From Rudaea sp. 3F27F6 (lineage in GTDB: Bacteria; Pseudomonadota; Gammaproteobacteria; Xanthomonadales; Rhodanobacteraceae), in NCBI RefSeq assembly GCF_005503555.1, contig NZ_SCNG01000004.1, positions 248,001 through 312,000 on the forward strand: 64,000 nt of DNA, given 5' to 3'. The notes below the pieces were generated by a model. The model ran no database searches. It had not been told where the DNA came from and saw only the letters and a list, made by a program, of their open reading frames with translations. The position numbers and the translations under genes were made by a program. Positions 58,847 through 64,000 of the stretch are shown piece by piece; the stretch's first letter is position 1, and the number at the start of each line of letters is the position of its first letter.

Positions 58847-61051
58847 GTGTCCCAACGATTCCTGTTCCGCGCCCTCTTCGTCTGCAACGCGTTCACCCTG
58901 CTCGTACCGCGCCCCGGTTCGGCGCAGGCCGATCCGCAACCGCCGCAGAGCACGACCGAGCTGGAAAGCATCATCGTCACCGGCAGCAAGCGCGACACGC
59001 CGTATCTGCAGAGCGATCTTTCGGTGACCGTGCTCGACCGCAAGGCGCTCGTCGACGCCGGCGTGCGCGATCTGCGCGACGTGGACAAGCTCGTGCCCAA
59101 CGTGAAGTTCAACGCGATGGGCCAGCTCAGCAACATGTTCATTTCGATTCGCGGCATCGAATCCAATCCGTTCCTGGTCAACCGCGCCTCGGTCTACGTC
59201 GACGGCATTCCCTTTCGCGAGCTGAGCAACGCCGTGCTCAATCAAGTGGAACAGATCGAGGTCCTGCGCGGGCCGCAGGGCACGCTGTACGGCGCCAACA
59301 GCGAATCGGGCCTGATCCTGATCCGCACGCGCGGGCCGGGCGACAAAGTGGAGGGCGAAGCCAACGGCATCGCGACCGGCCATCCCGGCGGACAGGGTTT
59401 GTCGGCCGACGGCTTTCTCGCCGGCCCGCTCGGCGACGGCACGCTGTCGGCGTCGCTCGCGCTTAAGCGCGAAGGCGACGACAGCTATCTGCGCAATCTG
59501 ACCCCGTATGCCGGCATCGCCGGCCATCTCACCGAGACTTATCTGCAGGGCCGCCTGCGCTGGCATCCGAACGCGGCGATCACGCTCAATGCGCTGGCCT
59601 ATCAACTGCGCACGACCGCGCCCGGCATGTTCGAATACGAATACGTGCCGCTCGATATCGGCTTGTACAACCGCACCTACGCCGATCTGTACAACGGCGG
59701 CCGGCGCGGCGGCGATTTCACTTATCTCAACGACGCGCCGAAGAAGACCTCGGAGCTGGAGACGGTCGCCGGCGCGAGTCTCGCCTGGCAACTGGAGTCA
59801 GGCCGCATCGACGCCGCGCTTTCCTATCGGCAGAAACGCGACACCTCCGCTGGCTACGATTTCGACATGACCGCCGCGCCCGTTCTCGCCGGCCGCATCC
59901 ACAACGACAATCGCTATCTCTACAGCGAGCTGCGCTACAGCTCCGCGGAAGAGCAGCCGCTCATCTACGTCGCCGGCGTTTCCGCCTATGACGAACGCAA
60001 GAACTCGATTCTCGGCACGATGGTCGGGCCGGGCACATTGCGCGACTACCGCCTCGCGCCCGCGCAGGGCTCGGACGGGCGCGACTACAGCGTGTTCGCC
60101 ACGGCCAGCTACACGCCGCCGGCCTGGTCGAAGTGGACGGCCAGCCTCGGCATGCGTTTCGACCGCGCGCAGCGCTCGACGCGGCAGCAGGCCGGTATGC
60201 TCGATCTCGGCCCCGGCGGCAAGGTGTTCTACCGTTCGGCCGAACTCGCGCACACGTTCGACGCCGTGCTGCCGCGCTTCTCGCTGCGCTACGACGCGTC
60301 GGCCGATCTGACGTTCTATTCGAGCATCGCCAAGGGATACATCCCAGGCGGCTTCAACCTCGCTGCCGCACAGAAAGACGTGATCAACGACAAAGTGCTG
60401 CGCTACGAGTCGGAAACGATGTGGAACAAGGAAGCCGGCTTCAAGGCGAATCTATGGAACGGCGCTGGGCGTATCGGCGGCGCGGTCTTCCACATCGCCT
60501 CGAACAACTGGCAGGAGATCCAGGTCGCGACCGACGCGAACGGCCGGCCGATTTCTTCGGACTACGTCGGCTCGGATGCGTCGATCGTCTCCAAGGGCGT
60601 CGAGGTCGAAGGCGAGGTCAATCTCGGCAAAGGCTTCAGCCTGACCGCGAACGCGGCCTACGTCGATGCGACCTACCGCGACCTGCTCGCCGCGCCCGGA
60701 GTGAACCTGCGCGGCAACCGGGTCAAGCTGACTCCGCGCGGCGACGCGTATCTCGCCGCGCGCTATACCGATCCGTCCGGCTTCTTTGCGCGCATCGACG
60801 CGTCATTCACCGGCCGCACCGCGCTCGACGAACGCAATCGCGCGTTCCAACCCGGCGTCGTCGTGTACGGCGCACAACTCGGCTACGAAACCGCGCACTG
60901 GCGCTTGCGCGTGTTCGGCGAAAACCTGTTGAACGCGCGCCGCTTCAACGGTCTGATCTTCGACAACCTCGCTTTCGGCCGTGACGGCAACTACTACGGC
61001 CCGCTCGACCGGCCGCGCATCGTCGGCGTCGAAGTCGGCTATCGGCTCTGA
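58847..61051 (+). CDS. TonB-dependent outer membrane receptor
   Basis: A 734-residue receptor. A signal peptide (RALFVCNAFTLLVPRPGSAQA) precedes the TonB box region ELESIIVTGSKR, the plug (VRDLRDVDKLVPNVKF, VNRASVYVDGIP, VEQIEVLRGPQGTLYGANS) and a 22-strand barrel ending GVEVGYRL. The plug and YIPGGFNL stretch resemble siderophore or cobalamin-type receptors; the ligand is unknown. I start it at a GTG (58847), which follows the palindrome and gives a sound signal peptide. Confidence 0.92.
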   Translation: MSQRFLFRALFVCNAFTLLVPRPGSAQADPQPPQSTTELESIIVTGSKRDTPYLQSDLSVTVLDRKALVDAGVRDLRDVDKLVPNVKFNAMGQLSNMFISIRGIESNPFLVNRASVYVDGIPFRELSNAVLNQVEQIEVLRGPQGTLYGANSESGLILIRTRGPGDKVEGEANGIATGHPGGQGLSADGFLAGPLGDGTLSASLALKREGDDSYLRNLTPYAGIAGHLTETYLQGRLRWHPNAAITLNALAYQLRTTAPGMFEYEYVPLDIGLYNRTYADLYNGGRRGGDFTYLNDAPKKTSELETVAGASLAWQLESGRIDAALSYRQKRDTSAGYDFDMTAAPVLAGRIHNDNRYLYSELRYSSAEEQPLIYVAGVSAYDERKNSILGTMVGPGTLRDYRLAPAQGSDGRDYSVFATASYTPPAWSKWTASLGMRFDRAQRSTRQQAGMLDLGPGGKVFYRSAELAHTFDAVLPRFSLRYDASADLTFYSSIAKGYIPGGFNLAAAQKDVINDKVLRYESETMWNKEAGFKANLWNGAGRIGGAVFHIASNNWQEIQVATDANGRPISSDYVGSDASIVSKGVEVEGEVNLGKGFSLTANAAYVDATYRDLLAAPGVNLRGNRVKLTPRGDAYLAARYTDPSGFFARIDASFTGRTALDERNRAFQPGVVVYGAQLGYETAHWRLRVFGENLLNARRFNGLIFDNLAFGRDGNYYGPLDRPRIVGVEVGYRL

Positions 61052-61073
61052 GTTTGCGCGCTGCGGCGCGGGA

Positions 61074-62090
61074 TCATGCCCGTTTCGCTTTCGTGACGTC
61101 GGCGAGGATCTCGAACGAGCGCAGGCGCGCGGCATGGTCGTGCACCATCGCGGTGACGATCAATTCGTCGGCCCCGGTGCGCGCGAGGAACTCGTCGACG
61201 CCCTTGCGTACCGTGTCGGGCGCACCGACGACCGAGCACGACAGCGACTGTTCGAGTAGGACCTTCTCCGGCGTGGTCGCGACCATGCCGATGTCCTCGA
61301 TCGGCGTGGGCAGCCGTCCCGGCGTGCCGCGGCGCAGATTGAGGAACGCCTGCTGCAGGCTCGTGAACAGTCGCCGCGCCTCGCCGTCGGTGTCGGCGGC
61401 AAACACGTTCAGCGCGACCATCGCGTACGGCTTCGCCAGCGTCGCCGACGGCTTGAACAGGCGCCGGTACAGTTCAAGCGCGTTCATCAGCTCGGCCGGG
61501 GCGAAATGCGAGGCGAAAGCGAACGGCAGGCCGAGCGCCGCGGCGAGCTGCGCGCCGTAGAGACTCGAACCGAGCATCCACAGCGGCACTTCGGTGCCTT
61601 CGCCCGGAATCGCGCGCACCGGCAGCGGTGCGGCGCCGGCCTGCGGCGTGGCGAAATAGGCCTGGAGCTCGAGTACGTCCTGCGGGAAGCGGTCGACGTC
61701 GCCGGCGAGATGCCGGCGCAGGGCGAACATGGTGCGCTGGTCGGTACCCGGCGCGCGGCCGAGGCCGAGATCGATGCGGCCCGGATACAGCGTCGCCAGC
61801 GTACCGAACTGTTCGGCGATCACGAGCGGCGCGTGGTTCGGCAGCATGATGCCGCCGGCGCCGACGCGGATCGTATTCGTGCCCGCGGCGACGTGGCCGA
61901 TCACGACCGACGTGGCCGCGCTGGCGATGCCGGGCATATTGTGATGCTCGGCCAGCCAGTAGCGGTGATAGCCCCAGCGTTCGGCGTGCCGGGCGAGATC
62001 GAGCGTGTTGGCGAGCGACTGCGCGGCGGTCGAACCGGCGCAGATCGGCGAAAGGTCGAGGAGCGAAAGCGGCACGCGTAGAGGTTCCAT
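61074..62090 (-). CDS. Luciferase-like (LLM) flavin oxidoreductase
   Basis: A 338-residue FMN-dependent enzyme of the bacterial luciferase-like superfamily, YhbW/MsnO8 subgroup. It has [52 protein letters not shown] and GLGRAPGTD, all conserved in the group. Function unknown. Convergent with the TonB receptor and upstream of soxR on the same strand. Confidence 0.93.
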   Translation of the reverse strand: MEPLRVPLSLLDLSPICAGSTAAQSLANTLDLARHAERWGYHRYWLAEHHNMPGIASAATSVVIGHVAAGTNTIRVGAGGIMLPNHAPLVIAEQFGTLATLYPGRIDLGLGRAPGTDQRTMFALRRHLAGDVDRFPQDVLELQAYFATPQAGAAPLPVRAIPGEGTEVPLWMLGSSLYGAQLAAALGLPFAFASHFAPAELMNALELYRRLFKPSATLAKPYAMVALNVFAADTDGEARRLFTSLQQAFLNLRRGTPGRLPTPIEDIGMVATTPEKVLLEQSLSCSVVGAPDTVRKGVDEFLARTGADELIVTAMVHDHAARLRSFEILADVTKAKRA

Positions 62091-62166
62091 CGCGACGACA
62101 TGGCGCCGCCGCGGCGCCGATCAAGGGAGCCGGCGATGCAGTTTTCGTTTCGTGACTTGCGCCGCG

Positions 62167-62637
62167 CTAGACCACCGGCGGATCGCCGAGCCAGCGCCGC
62201 GCGCCGGGCCCGTTGCGCCCGGCCAGATCGTTCGGGTTGCTCAGCTTGCAGCGTTTCAGCGACAGGCAGCCGCAGCCGATGCACTGATCGAGACCGATGT
62301 TGAGCAACTGCAGCTCGGCGATGCGCGCTTCGACGCGGCGCTTCCAGCCGCTCGACAGGCGCTGCCAGTCGCGGTCGGTCAGCGCACGGTCGTGCGGCAG
62401 GGCCGCGAGCTGATCGATGATCTCGCCGAGGGTGTAGCCGATGCGCTGCGCGAACACGATGTAGGCGATGCGGCGCAGCACCGCGCGCGGATAGCGGCGC
62501 TGCCCCGATGGCGCGCGTATCGAACCGATCAAACCGCGCGCTTCGTAGAAGCGCAGCGCCGTCGCGGCGACGCCGCTGCGTCGCGCGACCTCACCGATCG
62601 CGAGCATCGATCCACCGGTGGAACGCTGCGTCTTCAC
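62167..62637 (-). CDS. soxR: Redox-sensitive activator SoxR
   Basis: A 156-residue MerR-family activator. The HTH is IGEVARRSGVAATALRFYEARGLI, followed by a dimerisation helix and the 2Fe-2S cluster Cys set C-I-G-C-G-C-L-S-L-K-R-C (about 124-135). The cluster is oxidised by redox-cycling drugs. The start is a GTG at 62637 with AAGGAG six bases upstream. It diverges from the RND pump genes with a SoxR box between, so the pump is its likely target, as in many non-enteric bacteria. Confidence 0.95.
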   Translation of the reverse strand: MKTQRSTGGSMLAIGEVARRSGVAATALRFYEARGLIGSIRAPSGQRRYPRAVLRRIAYIVFAQRIGYTLGEIIDQLAALPHDRALTDRDWQRLSSGWKRRVEARIAELQLLNIGLDQCIGCGCLSLKRCKLSNPNDLAGRNGPGARRWLGDPPVV

Positions 62638-62646
62638 GCCATCTCC

Positions 62647-62677
62647 TTGACTTAGAGTTAACTCTAACTTGCAGACT
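62647..62677 (+). promoter_or_regulatory. SoxR-type promoter driving the RND pump
   Basis: The 16-bp palindrome TTAGAGTTAACTCTAA (62652-62667) sits between TTGACT (62647-62652, -35) and CAGACT (62672-62677, -10) with the 19-base spacer typical of MerR-family promoters. The core GTTAAC is shared with the E. coli sox box. The pump genes begin 42 bases downstream. Confidence 0.75.
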
Positions 62678-62708
62678 GCCGCCCCGCAAGCCGAACCGAG
62701 GAAGCATC

Positions 62709-63875
62709 ATGTTGCACATTCAACGCATCATTGCGCGCGCATCGCTCGCCGCGATCGTCGCCGGCGCGGCGCTCGCCGCTGCGGGCTGCGGGCCCAGCAC
62801 GGCGACCACGGCGCCGCCTGCGCCCGAGGTCGTGGTCGCGCCGGCGCAGGCGAAGCCGGTGCGCCAATGGGACGAATTCAACGGCCGCGTCGCCGCGACC
62901 GATTCGGTCGAAGTGCGCGCGCGCGTCAGCGGCTACATCGAACGCGTTGCGTTCAAGGAAGGCGACGAGGTCAAAGCTGGCGATCTGCTGTTCGTGATCG
63001 ATCCGCGCCCGTACCGCGCCGCCTACGACAGCGCCGTGGCTCAGCTCGAACGCGCACGCGCCGCGGCACAGCTCGCCCAGGCGCAGGACCAGCGCGCGCA
63101 GGCGCTGATCGCGGCCAAGGCGATTTCGCGCGAAGAGTTCGAGACGCGCCGCGCCGGCCTGACCCAGGGCAACGCCGACGTGCGTGCGGCCGAGGCCGCG
63201 GTCGCGACGGCCAAGCTCAATCTCGGCTTCACCGAGTTGCGCGCGCCGATCGCCGGACGCGCGAGCCGCGCACTGCTGACCGTCGGCAATCTCGCCCAGG
63301 CCGACCAGACCGCGCTGACCAGTGTCGTCTCGCAAGATCCGATGTACGTCTATTTCGATGCCGACGAGCACAGCTATCTGCGCTACAAACAACTCGAACG
63401 CCGCGGCGAACGCAAGGACGGCGCGAGCCCGGTGCGCGTCGGCCTCGCCGACGAAGACGGGTTCCCGCGCGAAGGCAAACTCGATTTCCTCGACAACCAA
63501 GTCGATGCACGCACCGGCACGATCCGCGTGCGCGCCCTGCTCGCCAATGCCGACCGCACGCTCACCCCGGGGCTCTACGCCCGCGTGCGGCTCGGCGGCG
63601 GCGAAGCCGCGGCAGTATTGATCGACGACAAGGCCGTGCTGACCGACCAGGACCGCAAGTACGTCTACGTGCTTGGCGCCGAGAGCAAGGCACTGCGTCG
63701 CGACATCGTGCTCGGCCGCACGAACGACGGCCTGCGCGTGGTGCAGTCGGGTCTCGATGCGGGCGACAAAGTCGTCGTCGCCGGCATGCAGAAGATTTTC
63801 TACCCGGGCATGGTCGTACGCGCGAGCGAAGCCGGCGCGGTGGCGCCGCCCGTTGCCGCGAACGCGGCACGCTGA
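62709..63875 (+). CDS. RND efflux periplasmic adaptor (MexE/AcrA-like)
   Basis: A 388-residue lipoprotein adaptor. Lipobox LAAAGCGPS. A lipoyl domain (RVSGYIERVAFKEGDEVKAGDLLF), a coiled-coil hairpin (about 95-170), a second lipoyl half (LRAPIAGRASRALLTVGNLAQADQ), a beta-barrel and MP domains follow. GAGGAA at 62698-62703 sets the ATG. It is first in an operon with the RND permease 12 bases later and is predicted to be activated by SoxR. Confidence 0.93.
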   Translation: MLHIQRIIARASLAAIVAGAALAAAGCGPSTATTAPPAPEVVVAPAQAKPVRQWDEFNGRVAATDSVEVRARVSGYIERVAFKEGDEVKAGDLLFVIDPRPYRAAYDSAVAQLERARAAAQLAQAQDQRAQALIAAKAISREEFETRRAGLTQGNADVRAAEAAVATAKLNLGFTELRAPIAGRASRALLTVGNLAQADQTALTSVVSQDPMYVYFDADEHSYLRYKQLERRGERKDGASPVRVGLADEDGFPREGKLDFLDNQVDARTGTIRVRALLANADRTLTPGLYARVRLGGGEAAAVLIDDKAVLTDQDRKYVYVLGAESKALRRDIVLGRTNDGLRVVQSGLDAGDKVVVAGMQKIFYPGMVVRASEAGAVAPPVAANAAR

Positions 63876-63887
63876 GGAGACAGACAC

Positions 63888-64000
63888 ATGGATTTCTCCA
63901 AATTCTTTATCGACCGGCCGATCTTCGCGATCGTGCTGTCGATCATCCTGTTCGCTATCGGCCTCATCGCGATTCCGCTGATGCCTTCGGGCGAGTATCC
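63888..64000 (+). CDS. RND efflux permease (AcrB/MexF-like), 5' end only
   Basis: The first 37 codons of an RND pump: MDFSKFFIDRPIFAIVLSII and then LFAIGLIAIPLMPSGEYP, the typical N-terminal helix of AcrB/MexF permeases. GAGGAG at 63874-63879 is the ribosome site. The rest lies beyond the window. Confidence 0.9.
   Translation, partial: MDFSKFFIDRPIFAIVLSIILFAIGLIAIPLMPSGEY

Overview
The window is 64 kb of gene-dense, high-GC chromosome from a gammaproteobacterium, most likely of the order Lysobacterales/Xanthomonadales (Rhodanobacteraceae-like, for example a Dokdonella relative). This rests on gene content and protein style: aceE-type pyruvate dehydrogenase, baeSR, comM, ubiK, ubiA, a P-II gene beside gltBD, many TetR/MarR/LysR-controlled exporters, and dispersed inverted repeats between genes. 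The placement is inference, since no rRNA or marker gene lies here. There is no phage, transposase, CRISPR array, rRNA or tRNA that I can see; it reads as ordinary core and accessory chromosome.

Layout. 1-9 kb: the 3' end of a RimK-like ATP-grasp ligase, a Kef-type antiporter, a SpmA/SpmB-like membrane protein and the BaeSR envelope-stress two-component pair. 9-12 kb: isocitrate lyase (aceA) with a divergent LysR regulator and an AT-rich control region. 11-16.6 kb: an alpha/beta hydrolase behind a twin operator, an orphan XdhC/MobA-like maturation pair, comM and ubiK. 16.7-23.7 kb: the nitrogen block, P-II then gltB and gltD, ending in a structured C-rich segment with an intrinsic terminator that may be a small RNA. 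23.7-29.5 kb: a YXWGXW protein, a patatin plus WYL regulator pair, a DUF481 outer-membrane-type protein, a class I amidotransferase and an unrecognised exported protein.

29.6-34.7 kb is a MacB-like exporter operon with two adaptor genes, one of which looks like two adaptors fused in tandem. 34.9-38.6 kb is a divergent pair of operons: an HTH protein with a beta-propeller protein, and a DUF899 thioredoxin-like protein with a DUF2182 membrane protein. 38.6-47.4 kb carries an FMN glutamate-synthase-like protein, ubiA with a long N-terminal extension, a PhzF protein, a zeta-class GST (maiA-like) and aceE-aceF facing a MarR regulator across two near-identical palindromes. 48.2-52.4 kb is a CecR/YbhGFSR-like drug exporter operon in which every gap between genes holds a dispersed inverted repeat. 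52.4-64 kb holds a serine hydrolase, small envelope proteins, EamA and AraC genes, TrhA, a TonB-dependent receptor behind a 52-bp palindrome, a luciferase-like oxidoreductase, and SoxR divergent from an RND pump.

The strongest leads for something not yet described are the C-rich sRNA candidate after gltD, the triple-adaptor exporter operon, the twin operator at 12.3 kb, the giant palindrome before the TonB receptor, and the repeat-filled efflux operon where a repeat supplies a start codon.
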